From NCBI GenBank assembly GCA_014338185.1, contig QUBV01000004.1, positions 1-64,000 on the forward strand: 64,000 nt of DNA, in the 5' to 3' direction. The position numbers and the translations under genes were made by a program. The stretch comes from Lysobacterales bacterium (GTDB lineage Bacteria > Pseudomonadota > Gammaproteobacteria > Xanthomonadales > Rhodanobacteraceae). Shown piece after piece: positions 19,405 to 29,429 of the stretch (within the stretch, counting starts at the first letter, position 1; every line of letters begins with the position of its first letter). The notes beneath the pieces are model-generated. The model saw only the letters and a program-made list of their open reading frames with translations. It was not told where the DNA came from and ran no database searches.

Positions 19405-21975
19405 TCACAGCTGCACGTTGAGGAGCACGCCGACCAGGTTGGCGCGATAGCTCTGCGGACCACCGTCGGTGTACACACGATGGTCGATCACGCGCGTCTG
19501 GTCGAAGCCGGCGTAGTGCCAGTCGCTCACGGTGCCGCGTTCGTAGTAATCGAATATGCGCAACGACACTCGATCGATGACCGGAATCGTCACGCCCAGC
19601 GTGAGCGACTGGGTGCGATAACGCATGTCCGGGAACGCGCCTGCACCGGGGCCCGTGGCCGGCCCAAGGGCGGGATAGCCCAGTGCGATGGCACTGGCAT
19701 AGCTGTAGCTGTCGCGCCCACGGGCGTTGATGAAGTTCCAGCTCGCATCCAGCCGCACGCGGCGGATACGGTGGTCGAGGGTGGCCCCGGCATAGGTGTT
19801 GCGTTGCGAGTCATGCAGCCACCACTGGCCGGACAGCGCATAGTTGGGGCCGCCCAGGTGGGGGTCGATGCCGGCGCCGTTCTGCTGGTCCTGCACGTTG
19901 CTCATGCGCAGGCGTGAACGGTCCCACGCGCCGTACAGGCTCACGTGGGTGGTCGAGGCCGGTTGCCACTCCCACTGCAGGGTCGCGCTGTGGGTGTTGT
20001 ACTGCTGCCGCCCGATCGCGGCGTCGTAGGAGTTCCAGTCGCCGCGCAGCGACGCCGATATCGTCATGTCATCGCGCGGCATGAACGTCGCCATCACGTC
20101 GAGCTTGTTGAGCGTGCGGTTGGGCAGGTCGTACTTGCGCATCGCTTCGACCGTGTGCGATGGCACGCCCCCCGGCGGCGGCTCGAATCCGTCGAGGTGG
20201 ACCGAGTAGATGAAATGGTAGGGGTCGTAGTTGTAGCGGTCGCCATCGGAATCCTTCCAGCTGTAGTTCACGCGCAACGTCAACCAGTCGAGCGAACGAT
20301 TGATCCAGGTGAGCTTGAGGCTCGTGTCATCCACGCGTTGCCGCTCGCGGTTGGTGGGCTCGAAGCGGTTGAAGGCCAGTGTTGCGCCCAAGGTGTTGGA
20401 GCCATCGATGCGCCAGTCGGCGCCGACATCGGCATCGATCGTCTGCAGGTCGAGCGGCAGGCTGCGTACGTGGGTGATGACGTCGGCGGCGCGGATCGGA
20501 TGGAAGATGCCTGCTTCGCCCGGCACGATGCTGCCCTGTGAGCCGTTCTCGGCGACGTAGCCGTAGTCCCCCGTGAGGGGATTCCAGGCCAGGTAGCCGT
20601 TGCGATAGTCGTCGCGATTGAAGCGCAAGCCGCCGCGCAGCGACCACGCCGTGGCCGGTTGCAGCGAGATGCGTGCGTCCACCAGCGTGGTGTCGATGCT
20701 CATGTCGGCGCTGCGGCGCGACAGTGCCGCGGGCGTGTTCCACTGCGAACAGTCGAACAGGAACGGATTGGCCGGGCCAAGCTGCAGGTTGCCACCCAAG
20801 CCGATGCCGAACACGCCTTGACAGTCGATCGGGGCGATCAACGCGTCGTTCTGGCGCATGCGTCCGCCCGAGGCGGTGATGGACAACTCGCCGTTGAGCG
20901 GCAGCTTGCGCGTGAAGGCCGCCTTGAAATTGTGGTAGTCGTTGTCCGGTTCCATCGCCATCTGGCCAGTGGTCAGCGGCGCGGCAGCCGAGCCCGGGAT
21001 CACGGCCCACATCGCGAACGGCATCTGGTAGGTGTAGCGCGAGTAGCGGTCGCGGTAGAACGAGCCGCTGTAGGTCAGGTCCATGCGCCAGGTGCGCCCT
21101 GCGTAGCGCAGTCCCGCATTGAGATTGAGCGTGTGGTCGTCGATCGGCTTGGGGGTCTCGAGGATGCCGCCGTTGCCGGGGAACGGGAAGTTGAAGAAGA
21201 ACGGGCCGCCGTACGGACGAGCACCCTTGCGCTGCTCATCGCTGAGGTCCGCGAACACGGTCCATTGCGGTGCGAGGAACATGTTGAAGCCGAGCCCCTG
21301 CTTGGAGCGCTTCACCGACAGCCGGCGCTCGGGCGTCGCTGCCAATACCGCCGCCACCTGGTCGGGCGTGCTCGCGGCAGGCGTGAGGCCGGCCGGCAGC
21401 GTGAGCGCGTTGCTGCCCACGCCGTTCCACAACGACTTGGCGTTGTGGCTGAGGATGTTGGGCATGTCGCGCAGGAAGGCCTGCACCTTGTAGCTGCCGG
21501 CGCGGCCAAACACCGCTTGGTAGTACTGGTCGTCCTCGCTGATGCGACTGGCGCGCACGTTGGCATAGGTGCCGTCGGCCGGGCGCTGCCAAGTGTAGTC
21601 GAGCAGGCCGAGGATGAGGCCGCTGTCCCAGTCGGCGTAGCGGTTCCACAACGCATTGTGGTCATCACCCGAGGTGGCCAATGCGCCCACCTGCAGGACG
21701 CCATAGCCGACCCACTGCCCGAACGTATCCACCTGCGGCATGTCCGCCGGGCACATGTACAGGTTGCCGGTGGGTGAGCGACGCTGGCCATCGATGAGCC
21801 AGCTGGTGCCGCGCGCGTCGGCGCTGGCACCCGCGGCGCCTGCGCTCGGATCAAGCTTGGTGCCGCGCCAGGTGTCGACGCCGATGCCGCTGTCGGCCAC
21901 GGCGGATGAGGCGAATGCAAGCGCGAGTGCGACGGGCAGCGCGCGCAGTGGCAAGGGCAGTCGCTGCATGGACAT
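19405..21975 (-). CDS. mtrB: MtrB/PioB-family outer-membrane beta-barrel protein
   Basis: An 856-aa outer-membrane protein with a signal peptide (residues 1-27) followed by long alternating beta-strand sequence typical of the decaheme-associated MtrB/PioB/DmsF barrels. These barrels sheath a decaheme cytochrome and make an electron-conducting pore. The N-terminal region has one cysteine (LYMCPADMP) where Shewanella MtrB has a CxxC pair. It lies 15 bp after the decaheme gene and 10 bp before the diheme cytochrome, with GGGAGGAAG before ATG 21975. No MtrC-like surface cytochrome follows, which resembles iron-oxidising MtoAB and PioAB more than iron-reducing MtrCAB. Confidence 0.85.
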   Translation of the reverse strand: MSMQRLPLPLRALPVALALAFASSAVADSGIGVDTWRGTKLDPSAGAAGASADARGTSWLIDGQRRSPTGNLYMCPADMPQVDTFGQWVGYGVLQVGALATSGDDHNALWNRYADWDSGLILGLLDYTWQRPADGTYANVRASRISEDDQYYQAVFGRAGSYKVQAFLRDMPNILSHNAKSLWNGVGSNALTLPAGLTPAASTPDQVAAVLAATPERRLSVKRSKQGLGFNMFLAPQWTVFADLSDEQRKGARPYGGPFFFNFPFPGNGGILETPKPIDDHTLNLNAGLRYAGRTWRMDLTYSGSFYRDRYSRYTYQMPFAMWAVIPGSAAAPLTTGQMAMEPDNDYHNFKAAFTRKLPLNGELSITASGGRMRQNDALIAPIDCQGVFGIGLGGNLQLGPANPFLFDCSQWNTPAALSRRSADMSIDTTLVDARISLQPATAWSLRGGLRFNRDDYRNGYLAWNPLTGDYGYVAENGSQGSIVPGEAGIFHPIRAADVITHVRSLPLDLQTIDADVGADWRIDGSNTLGATLAFNRFEPTNRERQRVDDTSLKLTWINRSLDWLTLRVNYSWKDSDGDRYNYDPYHFIYSVHLDGFEPPPGGVPSHTVEAMRKYDLPNRTLNKLDVMATFMPRDDMTISASLRGDWNSYDAAIGRQQYNTHSATLQWEWQPASTTHVSLYGAWDRSRLRMSNVQDQQNGAGIDPHLGGPNYALSGQWWLHDSQRNTYAGATLDHRIRRVRLDASWNFINARGRDSYSYASAIALGYPALGPATGPGAGAFPDMRYRTQSLTLGVTIPVIDRVSLRIFDYYERGTVSDWHYAGFDQTRVIDHRVYTDGGPQSYRANLVGVLLNVQL

Positions 21976-21990
21976 GGTCGGCTTCCTCCC

Positions 21991-23043
21991 TCACTCGTGG
22001 AACCGCGGACCCGACGGCGCGTTGGAGCCGTGGATGTTGGCGTGGCAGGTCAGGCAGGCGCGTCCCATGATGCGCTCGTCGGGATTGCTGCCGGTTGCGA
22101 GCGATTGCGAGGTGAGCAGGTCGTTGGGGTGGCGCTGACCGGTGTGGCATTGCTGGCAAAGGAACGGTACCGGCGCGACCAGCAGCGTGTTCTGGTTGGA
22201 GCCATGCGGTGAATGGCAATTGAGGCAGTTTTCACGCACGGGCGCGTGTTCGAACAGGAATGGCCCGCGCTTTTCGGCATGGCATTGGTAGCAGGTCTCG
22301 TTGACCGTGTTGGTCTTGAGCAACGGGCTGGTGATCGAGCCATGCGGATTGTGGCAATCGGCGCAGCTCATCTGCCCTTCCGGCAGCGGCATGTGCGAGC
22401 GGCGGTTGAACTGTACGCGCACGTCTTTATGGCATTGCGCGCAGGTGTCGCTGATCGAGTTCCGGGCCATGAAGCCTTCGCCCGAGAAGTTGGCCATCGG
22501 GTTGTGGCAATCGCTGCAGGACAGGCCGTTGCGCTGGTGGACCGAGCCGCTCCAGTGGTCGCGCGGACCACCCTTGTGGCAATTGAGGCAGGTTGCGGTC
22601 TGCACCTCGATCGGGGTGCCGCCCGCCTTGGTGAACGCGATGATCGTGCCCTTCTCGAATGGCGCCTGCGCATGGCGCGAACCCGGCCCGTGGCAGGCCT
22701 CGCACACCGGGACCGAGGCGTCGGCCTGGTTGGCGGCGTGCAGTCCGAGCGAATGCAGCGTGTGGGTGAAGTGGTCGGCTTCGAGCTGGTGGCAGGAGAT
22801 GCAGGTCGCCTCACCCACCGCGGTGGCGTCGGGAGCGCCCGGGTTGTGCGGCACGCGCGCGCGGGCAAAGCCCGGCGCCGCCAGCAGCTGGCTGCGCGTG
22901 GCCTGAACCTCGCCGCCGGACAGGTTGGAGGAGGGCAGCCGGGCGGCCAGTTGCTCGCGCGTCTGTTGCGCGTGCAGGCCCGTGCCGTGGCTGAACAATG
23001 CTCCGGTGAAGAGCAGGATCGCTGTCGTGCGCAGCAGGCTCAT
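21991..23043 (-). CDS. mtrA: Decaheme c-type cytochrome, MtrA/DmsE family
   Basis: A 350-aa periplasmic multiheme cytochrome: signal peptide (residues 1-25) and exactly ten CxxCH sites (CISCH, CEACH, CLNCH, CSDCH, CAQCH, CADCH, CYQCH, CLNCH, CQQCH, CLTCH). The length is near MtrA (333). In the family it sits inside an MtrB barrel and wires the periplasm to the outside. It is the first gene of a three-gene operon and is divergent from a LysR gene. DmsE, used for extracellular DMSO reduction, is in the same family, but no DMSO reductase genes are near. The ATG 23043 is preceded by GGGGGAAG. Confidence 0.92.
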   Translation of the reverse strand: MSLLRTTAILLFTGALFSHGTGLHAQQTREQLAARLPSSNLSGGEVQATRSQLLAAPGFARARVPHNPGAPDATAVGEATCISCHQLEADHFTHTLHSLGLHAANQADASVPVCEACHGPGSRHAQAPFEKGTIIAFTKAGGTPIEVQTATCLNCHKGGPRDHWSGSVHQRNGLSCSDCHNPMANFSGEGFMARNSISDTCAQCHKDVRVQFNRRSHMPLPEGQMSCADCHNPHGSITSPLLKTNTVNETCYQCHAEKRGPFLFEHAPVRENCLNCHSPHGSNQNTLLVAPVPFLCQQCHTGQRHPNDLLTSQSLATGSNPDERIMGRACLTCHANIHGSNAPSGPRFHE

Positions 23044-23195
23044 CGTTCGCTTCCCCCGGTTGCCGGCGAACACAGGCAATGTCGCGCCCGTTGCGTGTTG
23101 CGCAGCCCGATCGTTGCGGGTGCGACAATTTGCCCTGCGTGCCCGGAGTGTCGGCCGTGGTTCAGCACTTGACCAGCCTGCATTGCGGAAAAGAT

Positions 23196-23213
23196 CGTTC
23201 GGGAAATCGAACG
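23196..23213. promoter_or_regulatory. Palindromic operator candidate in the mtrA-lysR gap
   Basis: CGTTCG-GGAAAT-CGAACG is a perfect 6-bp palindrome with a 6-bp spacer between the divergent mtrA and lysR genes. Its right half AATCGAACG recurs exactly 50 bp further on. The position suits a LysR-type recognition site. Confidence 0.5.
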
Positions 23214-23254
23214 CTGCAGCCCACGCGGGCGTCGCGTTGGATGCTGCACTGAAC

Positions 23255-23284
23255 AATCGAACGTGCCGCGCGCGTTGCTATGCT
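23255..23284 (+). promoter_or_regulatory. lysR promoter candidate overlapped by operator half-site
   Basis: TATGCT at 23279-23284 is a candidate -10. The -35 position 17 bp upstream falls inside a second AATCGAACG (23255-23263). Binding there would block lysR transcription, which fits autorepression. Confidence 0.38.
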
Positions 23285-23308
23285 GCTTCCTCATGGGGAG
23301 GACGGCGG

Positions 23309-24265
23309 ATGTCCAGCGATCTCAATGACCTGCTGTACTTTGCCAGGATCGTCGAGCACGGCAGCCTGAGCGCCGCCAGCGAGGCGCTGGGCGTGTCCAA
23401 GTCGTTGTTGAGCCAGCATCTGGCACGGTTGGAAGGGCGCATCGGCGTACGCCTGATCCATCGCACCACGCGCAAGCTGCAGGTGACCGAAGTCGGCCAG
23501 CGCTACTACGAACGCTGCCGCAGCGTGCTGGAGGAAATCGCGCGTGCCGATGAGGTCATCGCCGACGCGCGTGGCACGCCGCGTGGCCTCGTGCGCGTGG
23601 CCTGTCCGGTCAATTTCGCGCAGATGGTGATGGCGCCCGTGTTCGTCGACTTCATGCGCAGCCATCCCGAGGTCGAGCTCGCGGTCGAGGTCACCAATCG
23701 CGAGATCGACCTCATTGGCGAGCATTGCGACGTCGCACTGCGCATCGCCTCGAACGTGCGCACTTCGAGCTATGTCGTGCGCACCTACCCGGTCGCGCGG
23801 CACGTTCTGGTCGCCAGCCCCCGGTTCATCGCCGAGCATGGCCCGCTGCGCGTTCCCGAGGACCTGCGCGGCCGACCGAGCTTGTGCGGCATTCGCGGCA
23901 GTGCCGACCGGCCGGTGTGGATGCTGGAGGACGGACGCGGCGCGTCGCGCCTCATCAACCATTCGCCGCGAATGCGCACCGAAGACCTGGTGCTGCTGCA
24001 ACAGGCCGCGCTCGACGCCTGTGGCATCGCCGAGCTGCCGCCCGTGGTGTGCCGTGATGAGCTTGCGGCGGGCTCGCTGGTGCGCTTGCTGCCGCAGTGG
24101 TCGCTGCCCGAGATGAACCTGTACGTGCTGTTCCTGGCGCGCTCGGGACTTGCCCCCGCGGTGCGCTGCTTCGTCGACTACCTGTCCATGCGCATGCGCG
24201 AGGGGCTTGGCGCGAGCATCGCCGGCGCCGCGCCGCTGAGCCTGGTGAGGGGCGGCCGCGCCTGA
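23309..24265 (+). CDS. LysR-family transcriptional regulator
   Basis: A 318-aa DNA-binding regulator. Residues 1-60 form the winged helix-turn-helix (LNDLLYFARIVEHGSLSAAS and ALGVSKSLLSQHLARLE). The rest is a substrate-binding domain of the DNA-binding AaeR/CrgA-like type. Start ATG 23309 has GGGGAGGA at the right distance. It is divergent from the mtrA operon across 265 bp that hold AATCGAACG repeats, so it likely controls that operon and itself. It ends 6 bp from the convergent ccmE stop. The inducer is unknown. Confidence 0.9.
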   Translation: MSSDLNDLLYFARIVEHGSLSAASEALGVSKSLLSQHLARLEGRIGVRLIHRTTRKLQVTEVGQRYYERCRSVLEEIARADEVIADARGTPRGLVRVACPVNFAQMVMAPVFVDFMRSHPEVELAVEVTNREIDLIGEHCDVALRIASNVRTSSYVVRTYPVARHVLVASPRFIAEHGPLRVPEDLRGRPSLCGIRGSADRPVWMLEDGRGASRLINHSPRMRTEDLVLLQQAALDACGIAELPPVVCRDELAAGSLVRLLPQWSLPEMNLYVLFLARSGLAPAVRCFVDYLSMRMREGLGASIAGAAPLSLVRGGRA

Positions 24266-24271
24266 GCGCGG

Positions 24272-24748
24272 TCAGTGCGCAGTGTCGGTGCCGGGCGTGG
24301 CCGGCGCGCCGCCGCCGGCTTCGACATGCTTGGCCTTTTCGATCGCGTCGCGCACTTCGGGCGGCATGTAGGTTTCGTCGTGCTTGGCCAGCACTTCGGT
24401 GGCGATGAAGCGATCGCCGTGCAGCGAGCCGGTCGCGACGATGCTCTGCCCTTCGCGGAACAGGTCGGGCAGGATGCCGGTGTACTCCACCTGCATCTGC
24501 TTGAAGCGGTCGGTCACGATGAAATCGACCTTGAGCGAATCGCTGGCGCGCTGGATCGAGTGCTCGAGCACCACGCCCCCGAGGCGGAAGCGCGCACCGG
24601 TCGGCGCATGCCCGGCGGCGACTTCGCTGGGCGAGTACAGGTAGGTCATGTTCTGCTGCAGGGCGAGCACGGTGAGCCCGGTGGCGATGCCGACCGCCGC
24701 GAGCACGAGGCCGACGAGGATGAGGCGACGCTTGCGGACCGGGTTCAT
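24272..24748 (-). CDS. ccmE: Cytochrome c maturation heme chaperone CcmE
   Basis: Membrane-anchored periplasmic protein that holds heme covalently and passes it to CcmF. The 158-aa protein has one N-terminal membrane helix (residues 9-29) and an OB-fold domain with heme-binding H123 and Y127 in [12 protein letters not shown]. The start overlaps the ccmD stop by 4 nt. It is the last ccm gene here. ccmF, ccmG and ccmH are not in the window and must lie elsewhere if the system is complete. Confidence 0.96.
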   Translation of the reverse strand: MNPVRKRRLILVGLVLAAVGIATGLTVLALQQNMTYLYSPSEVAAGHAPTGARFRLGGVVLEHSIQRASDSLKVDFIVTDRFKQMQVEYTGILPDLFREGQSIVATGSLHGDRFIATEVLAKHDETYMPPEVRDAIEKAKHVEAGGGAPATPGTDTAH

Positions 24749-24933
24749 GGACTGCCCCCGTGCTCGCGTTGCTCGCGAGCGGCGCGGCGTTGCAGGCGGC
24801 CGCGGATGTCGGCGAGCACGCGCCGCCGCTGTGCGAGCGGAGCCAGCGCGTCGAGCGCGAGCACCCCAACGAACACGCCGATCGAAGCCCACACGTAGAA
24901 CGCGTAACCACCCATTGTGATGAACTCAGCCAC
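24745..24933 (-). CDS. ccmD: Heme exporter accessory protein CcmD
   Basis: A 62-aa single-helix membrane protein ([20 protein letters not shown]) that helps release heme-loaded CcmE from CcmC. I chose GTG 24933 because AAGGAG sits 6 nt upstream and the resulting [15 protein letters not shown] matches CcmD N-termini. The internal ATG at 24915 has no such site. It overlaps the ccmC end by 8 nt. Confidence 0.88.
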   Translation of the reverse strand: MAEFITMGGYAFYVWASIGVFVGVLALDALAPLAQRRRVLADIRGRLQRRAAREQREHGGSP

Positions 24934-25687
24934 CTGCGGCTCCTTCGTCGAGCGCCACCTTGCGCACCCAGTCCTTGCCACCTTCAAGTTGCAGCAGCGC
25001 GATGCGCGCGCGCATGAGCACGCTGCCGAAGAACCAGATATGGGTCGCCAGCGCCATCAGCAACAGCGGCCAGGCCATCGCCGCGTCGATCTTCGACGGA
25101 CCCATCAGACGGATGGTCGAGCCCTGGTGCAGCGTGTTCCACCAGGTCACCGAAAAATGCACGATCGGCAGGTTGACCACGCCGATCAGGGCGAGGAAGC
25201 CGGCCGCGCGCGCGGCTTGGCGGCGGTCCTCGATCGCCGCGTTGAGGCCGATTACGCCCAGGTACAGGAACAGCAGCACCAGTTCCGAGGTCAGGCGCGC
25301 GTCCCAGGTCCACCAGGTGCCCCACATCGGCTTGCCCCACAGCGCCCCGGTGACCAGTGCGATGAAGGTGAAGGCCGCGCCGACCGGCGCGCTCGCCATC
25401 GCAAGGATCTCGCTGAGCTTGATGTGCCACACCAGCGCGATGAAGGCATTGGCGGCCATGAACGCGTAGGCGAACAGGCTCATCCACGCCGCCGGCACGT
25501 GCACGAAGATGATGCGGTAGGCATCGCCTTGCTGGTAGTCGCGCGGCGCGAGCACCAGCCCGCTGTACAGCGCCACCAACCCGAGCAGCAGACCGATGCC
25601 GTAGCACCACGGCAGCAGCAGCCCGGCCAAGCGGTAGAACGTCGGCGGCGAGCCGAGCTTGTGGAACCACAGTGTGAGGATGTTCAT
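24926..25687 (-). CDS. ccmC: Heme handling protein CcmC
   Basis: A 253-aa six-helix inner-membrane protein that loads heme onto CcmE. The tryptophan-rich WWD motif (WGTWWTWDARLTSE, near residues 123-136) and the heme-ligand histidines H63 (FVHVP) and H187 (NTLHQG) are all present. The ATG overlaps the ccmB stop. Confidence 0.97.
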   Translation of the reverse strand: MNILTLWFHKLGSPPTFYRLAGLLLPWCYGIGLLLGLVALYSGLVLAPRDYQQGDAYRIIFVHVPAAWMSLFAYAFMAANAFIALVWHIKLSEILAMASAPVGAAFTFIALVTGALWGKPMWGTWWTWDARLTSELVLLFLYLGVIGLNAAIEDRRQAARAAGFLALIGVVNLPIVHFSVTWWNTLHQGSTIRLMGPSKIDAAMAWPLLLMALATHIWFFGSVLMRARIALLQLEGGKDWVRKVALDEGAAGG

Positions 25688-26363
25688 GAGATCGAGATCC
25701 GCAGCGCCGCGGCGCAGGCCAGCGGCGCAAGCACGAGGGCCAGGACGAGGGCCGCGGCCAGCCACAGCAGCGGCGCCAGGAACGGCAGGCCCGCCTGCGC
25801 GGCATTGCAGGCGCCGGCACCGAAGATGAGGACCGGCACGTACAGCGGCAGCACCAGCAGCGCGAGCAGCATACCAGAGCGGTGCATGCCCACGGTGAGC
25901 GCCACGCACACCGCGCCGAGCAGGCTCAGCAGCGGCGTCGCCAGCAACAGCGCGAGCAGCAGCACCCCGCGCACCGCAACGGGCAGGTGCAGCATCTCGC
26001 CCAGCAGCGGTGCGACCGCGATGAGCGGCAGCGCGGTGGTCAGCCAGTGCACCGCGATCTTGCAGGCGAGCAGCAGCGCCAGCGGGTGCGGCGACAGCAC
26101 CAGCTGCTCCAGCGAGCCATCCTCGTAGTCGCTGCGGAACAGCGTGTCGAGCGCCAGCAGGCCGGCCAGCAGCAGCGCAACGAACACGATGCCCGCGGCG
26201 ATGCGCCGCAGCTGCTCGGGTTCGGGACCCAGCGCAAGCGGAAACAGCGCCACCACCATGAGTGCGAACAGGATCGGGTTGAGCGCGTCGCCGCGCCGGC
26301 GCCACACCAGCGTGAGGTCGCGCCGCACCAGCGCGGCGCAGGCACCCGCGGTGCCGCCCGGTT

Positions 26364-26367
<4 letters not shown>
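25684..26367 (-). CDS. ccmB: Heme ABC exporter membrane subunit CcmB
   Basis: A 227-aa protein with about six membrane helices, the permease partner of CcmA. With CcmC and CcmD it releases holo-CcmE using ATP. The family motif DYEDGSLEQLVLSP is visible near residue 82. The start MKPGGTAGA overlaps the ccmA stop by 4 nt. Confidence 0.95.
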
Positions 26368-27032
<665 letters not shown>

Positions 27033-27172
27033 GAGCGGCGCATGCTAGCCGGATGCGCCGCGCAAGGCCACGGCGCGGCCACGCATGCCGCAGCGGCGCA
27101 ACGACGCAGGCAGGCGTGGCCGGGTGCACGGCGCGGCGGGCAGCCGCGCCGGATCCACCGCGCGAGGCAGCC

Positions 27173-28648
27173 TCAGAACTGGCTTTCGAAGCCGTTGGCG
27201 AAAATCGCGTCGTCGTACAGGCGCGTGATGAAACCGTCCATGTCGGTCGGGCTGCTGCTGGAGAAGCTGGACGAACCGATGATCACGGGCTGGCTCCCGG
27301 CATAGCTCACCCGCTGCAGTTGCGTGAGGTAGGAATACCCATTGCCGAAGGGATGATCGAAGTAGGCCTTGCCGTTGTAGCCGAAACTCGCATCGGACTG
27401 GCCGTTGGCGTTGAGCTGCAGCAGCAGCCCGTGGCGCGGCAGCGGCGTTCCATCCGGTTGTGTCGCGGCTTCGGCCAGGCCCGGTGAGTTGTCCGTGGTG
27501 TCGCCCACCAGCAGCATCTGGCCGTTGGGGGCGACGGCCGCCGATTTGCCGATGGAGTGGGGAGTGTCGTCGATGAAAGTGTTGGGGGCGGATTCGTTCG
27601 GGGTGCCGATGAATGCCGGATCGCGGTCCAGTTGAGTGTAAGCCCAGCCGCCGGGGGCGATGCCGACCTTGATGCGGGTGGCGGCGATGGAGCCACTGCT
27701 GCTGCCCACCAGCAGGATCGTGGTCGGATTGACCAGCACGGCATCGCCGAGCGTGTCGAACAGCGATCCGCCGGGGCCCGGCAGATTGACGGCGAACGTC
27801 TTGCAGCCGAGATGGTTGGCGAACTCCTGGCCGGTCGTGCCGAGAATGCATGCGGCGAAGTCGGTGTCGTTGTTGCCGACCGCCGAAGTGCCGGTGATCA
27901 CGTAGAAGCCCTGGTCGATGCGCAGGATGCGTTGCGCGTAGGCGGCCATGCCATCGACGAAGTCGGCGACGCTGCCGCGGCGTCCACCCTGATCATTGTC
28001 GATGCTGCCCCAGGTGTCATCGACGGCGCCGTCGACGTTGAGGCGCACCGCGCCGAAGCGCGAGGAGAAGCCCGAGACCCACCAATTGCCGGCCACCACG
28101 ATCTTGTCGCCGCTGTCGATGAGCACGGAGGTGGGGGTGTCGTCACTGTTGATGCCGGGCACGTCGAAGCCGAACGCGGTGCCGCCGTCGCCGGCAAAGC
28201 TGGTGTCGTCGCTGCCGTCGGGGTTGAAGCGCACCACGCCGAAGTCGTTCATCCCGCCTGGCCCCGGCGTGGCGCCGACGACGACGATACGACCTTGCGA
28301 ATCGATGGCCATGTCGGTGACGCTGGTCAGCCAGGCGTCCTTGTAGACCGCGCCAAACGTACCGAAGCCGCTGCTGACCTGCTGGCCATTGGCGTCGAGC
28401 CGGAACAGGCCGATACGCTTGCCATTGCCGTTGTTGGCCCCGCCGCCGGGCAGTTCCAGCGCGACCACCCAGCCGCCATCGGCGGTGCGGGCGTGCGCCA
28501 CGGCATATTCATCCTGCGAGCCACCCCCGCTTTCGAACAGCGAAGTCCAGCCGACAGAGCCGAAATCCGGATCGGCGATGGGGCTGACGGCATGGACGGC
28601 GGGAGACAGGGCACACAGGGCGGCAAGAGCCAGTGGACGCAGATTCAT
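27173..28648 (-). CDS. Secreted beta-propeller-like protein with IFxNG tail
   Basis: A 491-aa exported protein with a signal peptide (residues 1-20, LSPAVHA) and delta-60-like repeats (FGVVRFNPDGSDDTSFAGDGG, cut here across residue groups; FGAVRLNVDGAVDD; LLLQLNANGQSDASFG) that suggest a beta-propeller. It ends with DDAIFANGFESQF. The tail is shared in form with a peptidase and a hydrolase in this window, and looks like a sorting or processing signal. It lies 161 bp after the ECF sigma gene on the same strand and may be its target or an unrelated neighbour. Function unknown. Confidence 0.8.
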   Translation of the reverse strand: MNLRPLALAALCALSPAVHAVSPIADPDFGSVGWTSLFESGGGSQDEYAVAHARTADGGWVVALELPGGGANNGNGKRIGLFRLDANGQQVSSGFGTFGAVYKDAWLTSVTDMAIDSQGRIVVVGATPGPGGMNDFGVVRFNPDGSDDTSFAGDGGTAFGFDVPGINSDDTPTSVLIDSGDKIVVAGNWWVSGFSSRFGAVRLNVDGAVDDTWGSIDNDQGGRRGSVADFVDGMAAYAQRILRIDQGFYVITGTSAVGNNDTDFAACILGTTGQEFANHLGCKTFAVNLPGPGGSLFDTLGDAVLVNPTTILLVGSSSGSIAATRIKVGIAPGGWAYTQLDRDPAFIGTPNESAPNTFIDDTPHSIGKSAAVAPNGQMLLVGDTTDNSPGLAEAATQPDGTPLPRHGLLLQLNANGQSDASFGYNGKAYFDHPFGNGYSYLTQLQRVSYAGSQPVIIGSSSFSSSSPTDMDGFITRLYDDAIFANGFESQF

Positions 28649-28809
28649 GGCGGTGATCCGTGCAGTGGTGGGTGTATTTCCCAGTACGCAACCTGCCGTC
28701 CGGCGGGGACATGAGACGTGCCGCATGGCACGCAGACCCGACGCATGGGGTGCTGGACGTGGCTGCCGGGGGACGCTGCGCCAGTGGTGGGGCGGCCGCC
28801 GCCGCCCGC

Positions 28810-29364
28810 TCAGGCCGGGCTGGCCATCGTCGCCGCGAGCAGGGCGCGGGCGGCCTGCCAGTCGCGCTTGATGGTGCGCTCGTTGAGGCCTTCCAGTTCG
28901 GCGATCTCGCCAAAGCCGAGCCCGCCGAAGAAGTGCAACTGCACCACGCGCGCGGCGCGCGCATCGACCTTCTCCAGTTCACCCAGCGCCTGGTCGAGCG
29001 CGAGCACCTCGGCGGCCTCGGTCGGTGCCTCGGGGATGCGATCGTCGAGCGTGACCAGCGCCAGGCCACCGCCGCGCTTGTCGGCATTCAAGCGCCGCGC
29101 ATGATCGACCAGCACCTGGCGCATCGCGCGCGCGGCCAGCGCCATGAAGTGCTGGCGGCTGTCCAGTTGCAGGCGTTCGGCCGCGACGAGCTTGACATAG
29201 GTTTCGTGCACGAGCGCCGTGGTCGACAGCGTGTGGTCGGCACCACGCAACTGGCGATGCGCGCAGTGGTGCAGCTCGTCGTAGAGCAGGCGGAACAGGC
29301 GGTCGTGGGCGTCGCGGTCACCGCCCTGGGCCGCGCCGAGCAGTCGGGTGATGTGGTCGCTCAT
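28810..29364 (-). CDS. ECF-type RNA polymerase sigma factor
   Basis: A 184-aa sigma factor with region 2 (GDRDAHDRLFRLLYDELHH) and region 4 helix-turn-helix (LGFGEIAELEGLNERTIKRDW). It resembles the ECF group often encoded next to Ser/Thr kinases. Here the kinase gene ends 65 bp upstream on the same strand. No anti-sigma factor is seen, so control by phosphorylation is a reasonable guess. The ATG 29364 gives the normal family N-terminus. Confidence 0.9.
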   Translation of the reverse strand: MSDHITRLLGAAQGGDRDAHDRLFRLLYDELHHCAHRQLRGADHTLSTTALVHETYVKLVAAERLQLDSRQHFMALAARAMRQVLVDHARRLNADKRGGGLALVTLDDRIPEAPTEAAEVLALDQALGELEKVDARAARVVQLHFFGGLGFGEIAELEGLNERTIKRDWQAARALLAATMASPA

Positions 29365-29429
29365 CGAAAGGTGCTTGCGCCAGGTCCAGGCGTGGAACGA
29401 TACAGCATCGTCGTGCGGGATCGCTCCGG

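Noticed and set aside
19405-23043. Extracellular DMSO reductase system (DmsEFAB)
   Set aside because: The cytochrome and barrel families fit, but no molybdopterin reductase or Fe-S subunit gene lies in or next to the operon.
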